A stretch of 15,082 nt of DNA. Origin: an uncultured Anaerococcus sp. GTDB lineage: Bacteria > Bacillota > Clostridia > Tissierellales > Peptoniphilaceae. The stretch is from positions 1-15,082 of the forward strand of contig NZ_CALTTY010000027.1 of assembly GCF_943912385.1 (NCBI RefSeq), read 5' to 3'. The translations under genes and the position numbers were made by a program. Of this stretch, positions 1 through 8,330 are shown piece after piece. Numbering within the stretch: position 1 is the stretch's first letter; each line of letters opens with the position of its first letter. The notes under the pieces are model-generated. The model was not told the DNA's origin, searched no databases, and was given only the letters and a program-made list of their open reading frames with translations.

Positions 1-162
1 TGCCGACAATTAATACTATAACACCATATTTTTCCTTTGTCAAATACTTTCTATAGATTTTTTTATTTTAATAACTTTTCGCCTATTTTTATCTAAGTTC
101 TTTCTATATATGTATATATCTTATATATATATATATTTTAACTAGCTTGTTTTCTTTTTATT

Positions 163-191
163 TTGCTTTTAAATTTGATTTAGCTTATATT
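163..191 (+). promoter_or_regulatory. Candidate sigma-A promoter of the aldolase gene
   Basis: A TTGCTT -35-like box (163-168) and a TATATT -10-like box (186-191) are 17 bp apart, placing the start near 198 and leaving a leader of about 30 nt before the ATG at 230. The flanking 1-229 is very AT-rich, with an alternating TA tract at about 109-137, so chance matches are easy. I see no other feature in 1-229. This is a pattern match only. Confidence 0.4.
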
Positions 192-229
192 CTTTCTTTT
201 CTTGGGTATAGATATACTAGGAGGTAATT

Positions 230-1114
230 ATGAATTCTTTTCAATTTAATAGGATGAAAGATGACAGGGGTTTTATAGCCGCCCTTGATCAAAGTGGAGG
301 TTCTACTCCAAAAGCGCTTAGGCTTTATGGTATAGGTGAGGATAGCTATAAAAACGATGAGGAAATGTTTGACCTTGTCCATGAGATGAGAAAAAGGATT
401 ATTTGTGATAAGTCTTTTAACAAAGATAGGATCCTTGCTGCAATTTTGTTTAAGGTCACTATGAATTCTAAGATTGATGATATTTATACAGCAGATTATC
501 TTTGGGAAGAAAAGGGTATTGTGCCAATTCTAAAGGTTGACGAAGGTCTTGCGGAAAGATCAAATGGTGTTTGTCTAATGAAGCCTATGAATGGCCTAGA
601 TGAGCTTCTTGAAAATGCTAAGGAAAGAAATATTTTCGGTACAAAGATGCGTTCTGTTATTTATGAGTACAACGAAGAAGGTATCAAAGCTATCGTTGAC
701 CAACAATTTGATTATGCTATGAAAATTTTCGGAGCGGGTTTTGTGCCTATCATTGAGCCTGAAGTTGATATTCACGCCAAAGACAAGGAAAAAATTGAGA
801 ATATGTTAAATATTTATATTATCGAAGCTCTAAAAAACATCCCTTCTGAGTATAAATTTATGTTTAAACTTACCCTTCCAGAAAATCCTGGTCTTTATGA
901 TGATTTGCTTGATTATCCACAAACTCTCCGTATCGTGGCTCTTTCTGGCGGTTATAGCAGGGATGTGGCCAACGAAAAGCTTAAGGCTAACAAGAATATT
1001 ATCGCATCTTTCTCTAGGGCTCTGGCTGAAGGCCTTAATGTGAATGATGGTGATGAAGAATTTAGCAAAAAGCTTGATAAGTCTATAGAGGAAATCTACC
1101 AAGCCAGTATTTAG
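230..1114 (+). CDS. fda: Class I fructose-1,6-bisphosphate aldolase (staphylococcal Fda type)
   Basis: Cleaves fructose-1,6-bisphosphate to dihydroxyacetone phosphate and glyceraldehyde-3-phosphate in cytosolic glycolysis through a lysine Schiff base, without metal. The 294 residues match the short bacterial class I family (about 295) over the full length. ALDQSGGSTPKAL lies at residues 18-30, GTKMRS at 137-142, the acidic strand VPIIEPEVD at 172-180, the Schiff-base strand FKLTLPE with K213, and the phosphate-binding LSGGYSR at 238-244. An AGGAGG site (219-224) 5 nt before the ATG fixes the start. It is a single-gene unit that ends at a bidirectional terminator facing the minus-strand operon. 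Nothing is broken or missing. Confidence 0.96.
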   Translation: MNSFQFNRMKDDRGFIAALDQSGGSTPKALRLYGIGEDSYKNDEEMFDLVHEMRKRIICDKSFNKDRILAAILFKVTMNSKIDDIYTADYLWEEKGIVPILKVDEGLAERSNGVCLMKPMNGLDELLENAKERNIFGTKMRSVIYEYNEEGIKAIVDQQFDYAMKIFGAGFVPIIEPEVDIHAKDKEKIENMLNIYIIEALKNIPSEYKFMFKLTLPENPGLYDDLLDYPQTLRIVALSGGYSRDVANEKLKANKNIIASFSRALAEGLNVNDGDEEFSKKLDKSIEEIYQASI

Positions 1115-1167
1115 GATTTCTCTTTGTTTATTTCTGTAAAAAAAGCTTGTGATTAAAATGAACAAGA

Positions 1168-1208
1168 AAAAATCCCCTAACTGAGTGAATCTCAGCTAGG
1201 GGATTTTT
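1168..1208. terminator. Bidirectional intrinsic terminator between fda and the DUF951 gene
   Basis: AAAAATCCCCTA (1168-1179) pairs perfectly with TAGGGGATTTTT (1197-1208). After one A/C mismatch the stem continues with CTGAG (1181-1185) against CTCAG (1191-1195) around a TGAAT loop. The A-run on one side and the T-run on the other give a U-tail in both directions, so it can end both the aldolase transcript and the converging minus-strand operon. Its right arm overlaps the first bases of the DUF951 stop codon (1207-1209). Confidence 0.92.
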
Positions 1209-1431
1209 AGTCTTCTGGTTCATAATTTACTATCGAAACCATTTTTCCGTTTTTATCTTCTATTTTTCTTATCTTTTTATCAAAATCTAATCTTCTCATC
1301 CATATTATTTTATCGCATCCCAGACACCTTAACTTTATATCAGCGCCTAGTCTTTCTATTTGCCAGAGGTTTTCTCCACATGGGTGGCCTTTTTTTAAGC
1401 TTACCTTATCTTTTAACCTATATTTCTTCAT
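1207..1431 (-). CDS. DUF951 family small protein
   Basis: This 74-residue basic protein belongs to the DUF951 family of Firmicutes, whose function is unknown to me. The family signature is clear: a KKGHPCGENLW stretch (residues 13-23), then ERLGADIKLRCLGC (26-39) and an MRRLDFDKKIRKI tail. H16, C18, C36 and C39 are arranged so that they could bind a metal; this is inference. The ATG lies inside the last codons of the MscS gene (14-bp overlap) with AAGGTAGG about 8 nt upstream, so it is probably translationally coupled. It is the last gene of the operon, and its stop codon sits within the terminator stem. Confidence 0.88.
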   Translation of the reverse strand: MKKYRLKDKVSLKKGHPCGENLWQIERLGADIKLRCLGCDKIIWMRRLDFDKKIRKIEDKNGKMVSIVNYEPED

Positions 1432-2299
1432 CTATAAAGCCTACCTTACTTACTTCTATATTTCTTTTTTCCATTTCTTCTTTAACTAGGGTCTTTGCCG
1501 CCCTTTGATACATCCATTGGTAGTCGGGCTTAGTTGTTGCTACCATTTTTACCTGGTAGGAGAATGGTTCAAAGGATAATACTTCGAAAAATTCGTAATT
1601 TTCTACTATTTTTCCTTTAAATACTGGATCTTCTCTTAGCCTTTCTGCTACTATGTCTATTATTTCCTTAGCTTCTTTTAAGCTTACCTCATATGGAAGG
1701 CTAAATACTACTTGGGCTAGGTTGTTACCTCGATTAAAGTTTTGAACTTCCTTAATCTGAGAATTTGGTATTATATGAAGTGAGCCGTTAAAATCTCTAA
1801 GAAGGGTAGTTCTTAAGTTTAACTGCTCTACTTCTCCCTCTCTACCTGCTGCTATAACCCAGTCACCTACCCTTATCCTATCATCTACAACTATGAAGAT
1901 TCCCATGATGAAGTCTTGGATTACTGTTTGTGAACCAAAGGCTAGGGCAATACCACCTATCCCTGCTGTTGCTATAAGGGAGCTAGTATTTATTCCAAAA
2001 GAGTCAAGGATTATATTTACAACTATAAAAACTATTATGAATTTTATAATAGAATATAAAAGTTTAGTGATTGTTGTGATTTTATCTGGGTTTGCAACCT
2101 TGGATCCTTTTTTATTTTTTAATACCTTATCTAAAAATTTACCACTCATCCTTATAAGAATATAGCCTATGAGGATGGCAAGACCAATTGTTATAAGTCT
2201 TGCTATAAGGGTGTTTTTCATTGCCGATTTTACCAGCTCATTTTTTTCGATATTATCTACAAGTGGATTATCTAGAATCTCGCTTTCTATCGATTCCAT
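1418..2299 (-). CDS. Small-conductance mechanosensitive channel (MscS family)
   Basis: A membrane channel that opens under membrane tension to release solutes on hypo-osmotic shock. It has 293 residues. Predicted helices are TM1 at about 31-50, TM2 at about 79-99 and the pore-lining TM3 at about 104-138, rich in Gly/Ala (SSLIATAGIGGIALAFGSQ) as the family expects. The beta domain follows (RIRVGDWVIA; IIPNSQI) and then the C-terminal alpha/beta domain. A TTG start four codons upstream (2311) is possible, but that TTG is part of the sequence TTGGAGGAAAAGATG, where GGAGG is the ribosome binding site for the ATG at 2299; I therefore use 2299. The start overlaps the upstream GDSL gene by 32 bp and the end overlaps DUF951 by 14 bp, so all three are probably coupled. 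Confidence 0.93.
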   Translation of the reverse strand: MESIESEILDNPLVDNIEKNELVKSAMKNTLIARLITIGLAILIGYILIRMSGKFLDKVLKNKKGSKVANPDKITTITKLLYSIIKFIIVFIVVNIILDSFGINTSSLIATAGIGGIALAFGSQTVIQDFIMGIFIVVDDRIRVGDWVIAAGREGEVEQLNLRTTLLRDFNGSLHIIPNSQIKEVQNFNRGNNLAQVVFSLPYEVSLKEAKEIIDIVAERLREDPVFKGKIVENYEFFEVLSFEPFSYQVKMVATTKPDYQWMYQRAAKTLVKEEMEKRNIEVSKVGFIDEEI

Positions 2300-2807
2300 C
2301 TTTTCCTCCAATCTTTTCTATAATTTTCATTGCAAGGTTTTCATGGAAATCACTAGCCATATGGACTCCATCAAGGTAATGACCCGGGATTTCCTCACCA
2401 TCTATATAAGTTATACCCCAATCTTTAATTAAAGTTTTGAAGGCTAATATTTTAGAGTTTATCTGTTCATATATAGGATAAGCCTCCTCCTCTTCTACAA
2501 AAGGCGGGAGAATTACTAGCTTATACCTTACGTCAGATAGGTCTACTATACTTTTTAGGTTTTTAAATACCAATTGAGGAGAACTTCCACCAATAAAATC
2601 ATTGGTACCGCCAAATACTATAAGCATATCAGCTTCGCTTCCTACCCTATTGTAGGCTTTAAAACGCCTTAGCATTTCCTCGGTGGTTGATCCATTCCTA
2701 CCTAGGTTTATAATATCAAAACCCGCCTTTGATAAAAAGCGGGTATAAACTTTGTCTTCTACGAGAAATCCTTCAGTGAAGGAGTCTCCCAAACATATTA
2801 TTTTCAT
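2268..2807 (-). CDS. SGNH/GDSL-type esterase or lipase-like hydrolase
   Basis: A 179-residue cytosolic SGNH hydrolase; there is no signal peptide. All four blocks are visible: GDSF with nucleophile S9, the oxyanion glycine in NLGRNG (residues 34-39), GGTND (66-70) with N69, and the DGVH block with D146 and H149. The substrate cannot be told; relatives act on acyl or acetyl esters, including acetylated sugars. The ATG follows the branching-enzyme stop directly (TAA then ATG, no gap), with AAAGG upstream inside that gene, which suggests translational coupling. A role in deacylating a carbohydrate is possible from its neighbour but is only inference. Confidence 0.88.
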   Translation of the reverse strand: MKIICLGDSFTEGFLVEDKVYTRFLSKAGFDIINLGRNGSTTEEMLRRFKAYNRVGSEADMLIVFGGTNDFIGGSSPQLVFKNLKSIVDLSDVRYKLVILPPFVEEEEAYPIYEQINSKILAFKTLIKDWGITYIDGEEIPGHYLDGVHMASDFHENLAMKIIEKIGGKDGIDRKRDSR

Positions 2808-4799
2808 TTATTTAACCTTTTTTAGGGCTAGGGCTGTCCTAGAAGGAATATAAATTTTTATTCCGTCATAGTCTGTGCCTGGTAGGGTCTCTGTCTTATA
2901 AGTTACTCCGTGACTTATCCTTGCAAAGCCACCAAAATCTTCTGAATCTGTATCAAGCACTACCTTAAATTCACCGATGTCGTGAATTGGTAGGTTGAAG
3001 GAGACATAAGAATTTGTTGGGTGGAAATTAAATAGGTAGACTATATCCTTATTCCTAAAGGCTAATATCTTCCTATCATTATCATGCCAGAGCCTGTAGG
3101 TATCATTACCTAATTGGTTATTTTTCTTAGCAAATTCTAGCATAGCCTCATCAAAGTCTGCCAAGAACTTATATTTTAAATAGTCAGCATCCCTAAGCGA
3201 CCATTGGCGGCGGGCATAGTGGAAAGAATAATTGTTTCCTTCCCTAGGAAAGTCTATCCATTCTGGGTGTCCGAATTCATTACCCATGAAATTTAGGTAG
3301 CCATCTGAACCCATAGATAGGGTAATCCACCTTATCATTTTATGAAGGGCTATGGCACGGTCTATATCGAAGTTATGGATGTCAATTGCCATAGAATCAT
3401 ACATTAAGGCATCTGCGAGCTTGAAAATTGTTGTCTTAGATCCTACTAGGGCCTGGTCATGGCTTTCTACATAGCCAATTCTCTTTTCTCCTGGTCTGTG
3501 GGTTGATAGTTCATACCACATGTTTGAAAGATCCCAGTCGTGGTCGTCTCTCTTTAGAGTTTTCTCCCAGAAGTCTGGCATACCCATAGCAAGCCTGTAG
3601 TCAAAACCAATTCCTCCCTTGTCAACAGGGATGCACATACCTGGCATGCCTGACATGTCTTCTGCTATGGTTATAGCCTTTGGCTTTATTTCTCTTATGA
3701 GTTCGTTTGCCATTTGTAGGTAGTTTATGGCATCTATATCTGTATTCATGGAGAAGTATTTGCTGTAGGAATCAAAGAGTTCTCCTCGTCCATGGTCCTT
3801 ATAGATCATAGATGTAACTCCATCAAACCTAAAACCATCAAAGTGGAATTCTTCTAGCCAGTATTTTACATTTGATAGGAGGAAGTGGACCACGCCTCCC
3901 TTGTGGTAGTCAAAGAGCTTGCTATCCCAGTCTGGGTGGTTACCCTTATCTCCTGCATGGAAAAACTGGTAGTCAGTTCCATCAAATTCGTTAATCCCTT
4001 CAGCTGTATTTTTTACTGAATGAGAATGAACCAGGTCCATTATTACATTAAGTCCCATCTCGTGGGCAGTATTTATAAGACTTTTTAAGTCCTTGCTTTC
4101 CCCGTACCAGGAAGATGGGGCAAAGAAGTTTGCCACCTGGTAGCCAAATGATCCATAATAGGGATGTTCGGCTATGGCCATAAGCTGGATGGTATTGTAT
4201 CCTGCTTTTTTTATCCTTGGGAGAATATTTTTTTCAAAGTGCTTATAGGTTGAAACTTCTCCCTCTTCTCCGGCCATTCCTATATGGGCTTCATAGATTA
4301 AAAGATTGTCATTTTGAATTTCATAATCCTTATCAGTCCACTCGAAATCTTTACGCGGGTTTTCTAGGACTGCTGCAAAGTCGAGGTCTTCATTCCTTTC
4401 TACCCTTCTTGCAAAAAGAGGAATCCTCTCTAAGATCCTTCCTCCAGCATCTACTAGGACCTTAAGGCGGGACTTATGTGGGATAGTCCTCACCCCTTTT
4501 ACAAAAATCTCCCAATCTTCATTATTAATTTTTGTAAGGGGGTGGGAGTGCTTATCCCAGTTATTGAAGTCTCCTATAAGGTAGAGACCATCTGCATTTG
4601 GGGCCCACTCTCTATATATCCATCCTCCCTTTACCTTATGAAAACCATAGTAGTTGTGAGCATTGGCAAATTCTTTAAGTGAATTACCAGCAGATAAAAA
4701 TTTCTTTTTTTGCTCTTCTAGCCTATCCATTCTGAGATTTATATCATTTTCATAGTCACTTAAATAAGGATCTATTTCTAAAATTTCCCACTTTGCCAT
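2808..4799 (-). CDS. glgB: 1,4-alpha-glucan branching enzyme, eukaryotic-type (GH13 subfamily 8-like)
   Basis: Transfers a segment of an alpha-1,4-glucan to form alpha-1,6 branches in glycogen. The 663 residues open with an N-terminal DPYL...YENDI segment and a CBM48 module (WIYREWAPNADGLYLIGDFNNW, about residues 60-81). The GH13 barrel follows, with region I DLVHSH (255-260), nucleophile D326 in GFRFDGVTS, acid/base E380 in ITIAEDMSGMPG, and D448 in VESHDQ, then an all-beta C-terminal domain. EAHIGMAGEEG, QLMAIAEHPYYGSFGY and FFAPSSWYG are the hallmarks of the eukaryotic/plant-like branching enzymes rather than of E. coli-type GlgB. AGGAGG lies 5 nt before the ATG. It starts 20 bp after the EF-G-like gene; no glgC, glgA or glgP is present in the window. 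Confidence 0.95.
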   Translation of the reverse strand: MAKWEILEIDPYLSDYENDINLRMDRLEEQKKKFLSAGNSLKEFANAHNYYGFHKVKGGWIYREWAPNADGLYLIGDFNNWDKHSHPLTKINNEDWEIFVKGVRTIPHKSRLKVLVDAGGRILERIPLFARRVERNEDLDFAAVLENPRKDFEWTDKDYEIQNDNLLIYEAHIGMAGEEGEVSTYKHFEKNILPRIKKAGYNTIQLMAIAEHPYYGSFGYQVANFFAPSSWYGESKDLKSLINTAHEMGLNVIMDLVHSHSVKNTAEGINEFDGTDYQFFHAGDKGNHPDWDSKLFDYHKGGVVHFLLSNVKYWLEEFHFDGFRFDGVTSMIYKDHGRGELFDSYSKYFSMNTDIDAINYLQMANELIREIKPKAITIAEDMSGMPGMCIPVDKGGIGFDYRLAMGMPDFWEKTLKRDDHDWDLSNMWYELSTHRPGEKRIGYVESHDQALVGSKTTIFKLADALMYDSMAIDIHNFDIDRAIALHKMIRWITLSMGSDGYLNFMGNEFGHPEWIDFPREGNNYSFHYARRQWSLRDADYLKYKFLADFDEAMLEFAKKNNQLGNDTYRLWHDNDRKILAFRNKDIVYLFNFHPTNSYVSFNLPIHDIGEFKVVLDTDSEDFGGFARISHGVTYKTETLPGTDYDGIKIYIPSRTALALKKVK

Positions 4800-4819
4800 T
4801 GCTGCCTCCTACTTTTCTA

Positions 4820-6877
4820 TTAATCTTCTTTATTTTCTATTACTTTTTCGGTGATTTCTCTTGGAACTTCTTCATATCTTACATATTCCATAGAGAAGGC
4901 TCCCCTGGCTGATGTCTGACTTCTTAGGTCGATAGCATAGGTTAGAACTTCAGAAAGTGGTGCCTCTGCCTTTATAACTTGGTTACCATCTGCCTGTGGT
5001 TCCATTCCTAAAATCCTACCACGCCTCTTGTTCATATCACCCATTACATCACCCATGTTTTCTTCTGGGACATTGATCTCAAGGGCCATGACAGGTTCTA
5101 GTAGGATTGGGTCTGCTTCTTCGACACCTTTTTTGAAGGCGAGTCTTGCTGCAGTCTTGAAGGCTTGCTCGTTGGAGTCAACTGGATGGTAGGACCCATC
5201 GTATAGTGTTGCCTTGATACCTGTTACCTTATATCCTGCAAGTGGTCCTTCTTTTAGGGATTCTTCAAGTCCTTTTTCTACTGCTGGGAAGTAATTCTTT
5301 GGAACAGCTCCACCGAATACTTCTTCGTCAAAGATAAAGTCTTCTTCACTTGGTTCAAATCTGATAAATACATCACCGTACTGGCCTGCACCACCGGATT
5401 GCTTTTTATGTTTACCTTGGACATCTGATTTGCCCTTAATAGTTTCCCTATAAGGAATCTTGTATTCTACAACTTCAGTGTTTACAGAATAATTATCTTT
5501 TAACTTATCCATCAGTACTTCAAGCTGGACGTTACCAAGACCTGATAAGACTTGCTGGCTAGTTTCCCTGTTCATCTCGTTTGCAAATGTTGGGTCTTCT
5601 TCGTTTAGTTTTTGAAGGGCTTCTGAAATCTTATCTTCGTCTTGACGGCTTACAGCCTTTATTGCATAAAAGAGGACTGGTTTTGGATACTTAATCTTCT
5701 TGTATATGGTTTTGTTTTCCTTAGAGCAGAGGGTATCACCTGTTTGAGTCTTTTCAAGTTTGGCGAAGGCTCCTATATCACCTGCTACAACCTTGTCAGT
5801 CTTTATTTGTTCATTTCCTCTTAGGAAGAAGAGTGAAGAAATCTTTTCATCTGTATCCTTACTAGAATTATAGAGTTTATCATCTTTTGATATAGAACCG
5901 CTTAGTACCTTGAAAATTGAGATTTTACCAAGGAAAGGGTCCACCAGGGTCTTAAATACTACCGCAGAAAATGGAGCATCTTCCTTTGTTTCAAAGGCTT
6001 CGTATCCATCAGCTACCCTAAAACCAATATTTGCAGATTCATCATCTATTGATGGCATATACTTGCAAATTACATCAAGTAGGGAGGTAAGACCTATCAT
6101 TTTTTCTGTTGATCCTGCTATTAAAGGAACTACCTTACCTTCAAGGATGGCCTTAGATAAACCTTCTTTGATTTCCTCATCAGTAAAGTCTTCTCCTTCG
6201 AAGAATTTTTCCATAAGTTCATCGTCAGATTCAGCAACAGCTTCTATAACCTTGTTATATACTTCTTCAACCTCAGCCATTCTGATTTCTGGAATTTCAA
6301 GTTCTTTCTTTTCGTCATTTTCATAAGAGTAAGCCTTTTTCTCCATAACATCGATGATGCCTTCAAAGTCATCACCTTCGCCAAGCATGAGGGTTAGAGG
6401 GGTAATCTTCTTGCCAAATTCTATATGGAGGTCTGATACGACCTCGTTAAAATTAGCGTTTTCCTTATCTAGTTTATTAACAAAAATAATGGATGGTAAG
6501 TCAATCTTTTGGGTATATTTCCAATATTTTTCTGCCCCAACTTCGATTCCCTTTTCACCATCTATTACAAAAAGCGCACTTTCCGCCGCTCTTAGGGCCT
6601 GGAGCACTTCTCCTTCAAAGTCAAAAAATCCTGGAGAATCTATGAAATTAAGTTTAAAATCGTTATACTCTACTGGAACTATTGAAGTTTGGAGAGAGAT
6701 GTTTCTTTTTTTCTCTTGTTTTTCGTAGTCAGAGACAGTACTACCTTCCTCTGGTCTACCTTTTTTATCTATAACTCCAGTTTTAAATAAAAGGGCTTCG
6801 GTAAGTGATGTTTTACCTGCACCCGAATGCCCTACTAGGGCTAAGTTCCTGATATTAGATGTCTTATAATTTTTCAT
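4820..6877 (-). CDS. Elongation factor G-like GTPase (FusA2/EF-G-2 type)
   Basis: A 685-residue translational-type GTPase with EF-G architecture: G domain (about 1-280), domains II and III, domain IV starting near SGGAGQYG (494-501), and domain V with GDVMGDMNKRRGRI. G1 is GHSGAGKT (16-23), G3 is DSPGF (80-84) and G4 is NKLD (134-137). Canonical EF-G has DTPGH at G3, where the His supports GTP hydrolysis; here it is Phe (F84). Loss of this His is, as I recall, typical of the EF-G-2/FusA2 paralogues, so this is probably not the housekeeping EF-G. Its role is not settled. AGGAG lies 7-8 nt before the ATG. A TATAAT-like -10 for it (minus strand, 6946-6951) is visible without a good -35. It is the first gene of the operon. 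Confidence 0.92.
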   Translation of the reverse strand: MKNYKTSNIRNLALVGHSGAGKTSLTEALLFKTGVIDKKGRPEEGSTVSDYEKQEKKRNISLQTSIVPVEYNDFKLNFIDSPGFFDFEGEVLQALRAAESALFVIDGEKGIEVGAEKYWKYTQKIDLPSIIFVNKLDKENANFNEVVSDLHIEFGKKITPLTLMLGEGDDFEGIIDVMEKKAYSYENDEKKELEIPEIRMAEVEEVYNKVIEAVAESDDELMEKFFEGEDFTDEEIKEGLSKAILEGKVVPLIAGSTEKMIGLTSLLDVICKYMPSIDDESANIGFRVADGYEAFETKEDAPFSAVVFKTLVDPFLGKISIFKVLSGSISKDDKLYNSSKDTDEKISSLFFLRGNEQIKTDKVVAGDIGAFAKLEKTQTGDTLCSKENKTIYKKIKYPKPVLFYAIKAVSRQDEDKISEALQKLNEEDPTFANEMNRETSQQVLSGLGNVQLEVLMDKLKDNYSVNTEVVEYKIPYRETIKGKSDVQGKHKKQSGGAGQYGDVFIRFEPSEEDFIFDEEVFGGAVPKNYFPAVEKGLEESLKEGPLAGYKVTGIKATLYDGSYHPVDSNEQAFKTAARLAFKKGVEEADPILLEPVMALEINVPEENMGDVMGDMNKRRGRILGMEPQADGNQVIKAEAPLSEVLTYAIDLRSQTSARGAFSMEYVRYEEVPREITEKVIENKED

Positions 6878-7002
6878 AATATATCTCCTTTTGGACTTAT
6901 CTTTCTATTTGTGAATAAAATGTCCATTTTTATATTTATAATAACATTATATAATATTTAATAATAAATTTCTACCCCTGGAGAAAATGTTTTCACATTT
7001 TA

Positions 7003-7027
7003 GAAAATAAAACTCCCACCCGGGGAG
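7003..7027 (-). terminator. Intrinsic terminator of the mannose PTS operon
   Basis: On the minus strand, CTCCC and GGGAG (7023-7027 and 7013-7017) form a 5-bp GC stem with a CGGGT loop, followed by the T-rich tail TTTTATTTTC. It begins one base after the ManO stop codon. A second, AT-rich hairpin lies just beyond (AAAATGT 6984-6990 with ACATTTT 6995-7001, loop TTTC); its role is unclear. Confidence 0.75.
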
Positions 7028-7028
7028 C

Positions 7029-7385
7029 CTATTTTTTAAATTTTCTCTTTATATAATCCCACACCGTCAAGGACTTCCTCAGTTTATCGCCAGGAATATA
7101 TTTATTTACCGCCCTTAGGACGGCCTTGTTTTCTGGGCTATTAAAGATAAAGTCGCCGTTTTTCTTGGTGTGGATAGCAAATCTAGTAATTTTTTTATTA
7201 AAGATTACAGATGCCGTGATAAGTTTAATCTCTGTGTAGGGGATTTGTATAAAATCTCTTACATTTTTTTCATTATAGTATTCAATAGCCTTATTTCCTA
7301 CAAGGAGGTCCCCACGACTGGTGAGTCCTCCTAGGAAATTTGCCTTAGTTTTAAAGTCTATCTTGGTATTTTGACTTTCTATCAT
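7029..7385 (-). CDS. manO: DUF956 family protein, ManO-like, of the mannose PTS operon
   Basis: This 118-residue cytosolic protein belongs to the DUF956 family, which in lactic acid bacteria is found at the end of mannose PTS operons, where it is called ManO. Recognisable pieces are the NTKIDFKTKA opening (residues 6-15), DLLVGNKAIEYYNEKNVRDFIQIPY (about 26-50), RFAIHTKKNGDFIF and the KYIPGD-KLRKSLT...IKR tail. No enzymatic motif or membrane helix is visible. It starts 3 bp after the IID stop, so it is surely cotranscribed. A regulatory role has been proposed for the family; I cannot show it from the sequence. Confidence 0.9.
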   Translation of the reverse strand: MIESQNTKIDFKTKANFLGGLTSRGDLLVGNKAIEYYNEKNVRDFIQIPYTEIKLITASVIFNKKITRFAIHTKKNGDFIFNSPENKAVLRAVNKYIPGDKLRKSLTVWDYIKRKFKK

Positions 7386-7388
7386 TTC

Positions 7389-8321
7389 TTACATTATAGT
7401 AAAGTATCTTGCAATTATACCTATAATAAATAGGGCGATGATAATTACAATTGGTGATACGTTTTTCTTTAGGAGCTTACAAATACCAAGAGTTAATAGT
7501 AGTGGTACAAGTCCTGGTATAAGTGAGTCTAAGTTTTCTTGAAGGGTTGTTACCTTAACTGGGTCTAGGGCACTTGGTCCAATGTCTGCAAATTGTTTAA
7601 GGGCTTGCTGGATACCTTCTGCTCCTGCTGGTAGGGCCTGCCAGTCAATGTAAGAACCTGGTTGCTGGGTAACTTTAGAAACATCAACTGCGAAGTTTAT
7701 AGATACCCATCTTTGTACTAGGGCTCCGATTATGAACATACCGAGGATGGACGCCATAAGGGTTATCCTACCTAAAAGTCCTCCTGAAAGGTCTTTTGTT
7801 ATTTGGTTACCAGCCTTATATCCCATCTCTTGTGTCTTCCATTCGAAAAACATCCTTATACCATTCCAAAGAAGGAAGAATATTAATGGACCTAAAATCG
7901 ATCCAGAAAGGGCAAAGGATGCACCTAGGGCTCCTAGGATTGGGCGAAGGGTGAACCAGAATAATGGGTCACCAACACCTGCTAGAGGACCCATCATACC
8001 AACCTTAACACCTTGGATAGCAGCATCATCAATTGCTGTACCATTGGCTCTTTCTTCTTCCATGGCGAGGGTTACACCCATAACTGGGCTTGAAACATAA
8101 GGGTGGGTATTGTAGAACTCTAAGTGTCTTTTTAAGGCTTCTACTTGGTCATCTTTTCCTGTATATAGTTCTTTGATAGCTGGGATTATAGAATATGCCC
8201 AACCACCGTTTTGCATTCTCTCATAGTTCCAAGAACCTTGGAGGAACTGGTGGCGCCACCAAACTTTTTTACGGGTAGCGTCTGAAAGAGCAACTTTCTT
8301 GTTGTTTACTGTATCTGTCAT
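7389..8321 (-). CDS. manZ: Mannose-family PTS permease subunit IID
   Basis: The IID half of the membrane channel that, with IIC, carries mannose, glucose or related hexoses into the cell during phosphorylation. It has 310 residues. The N-terminal family signature KKVWWRHQFLQGSWNYERMQ lies at residues 18-37, followed by GGWAYSIIPAIKELY. GVKVGMMGPLAGVGDPLFWFT (about 104-124) marks the conserved re-entrant segment. Several hydrophobic helices follow, and the protein ends in LLTLGICKLLKKNVSPIVIIIALFIIGIIARYF. GGAG lies 5 nt before the ATG, and the gene begins 9 bp after IIC. The C-terminal half also carries the variable extramembranous region seen in this family. Confidence 0.95.
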   Translation of the reverse strand: MTDTVNNKKVALSDATRKKVWWRHQFLQGSWNYERMQNGGWAYSIIPAIKELYTGKDDQVEALKRHLEFYNTHPYVSSPVMGVTLAMEEERANGTAIDDAAIQGVKVGMMGPLAGVGDPLFWFTLRPILGALGASFALSGSILGPLIFFLLWNGIRMFFEWKTQEMGYKAGNQITKDLSGGLLGRITLMASILGMFIIGALVQRWVSINFAVDVSKVTQQPGSYIDWQALPAGAEGIQQALKQFADIGPSALDPVKVTTLQENLDSLIPGLVPLLLTLGICKLLKKNVSPIVIIIALFIIGIIARYFTIM

Positions 8322-8330
8322 AGCTTCTCC

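Noticed and set aside
1..229. TA-rich tract as an origin or repeat array
   Set aside because: It is short, irregular, and has no DnaA boxes or regular repeat unit; it is ordinary AT-rich promoter DNA.
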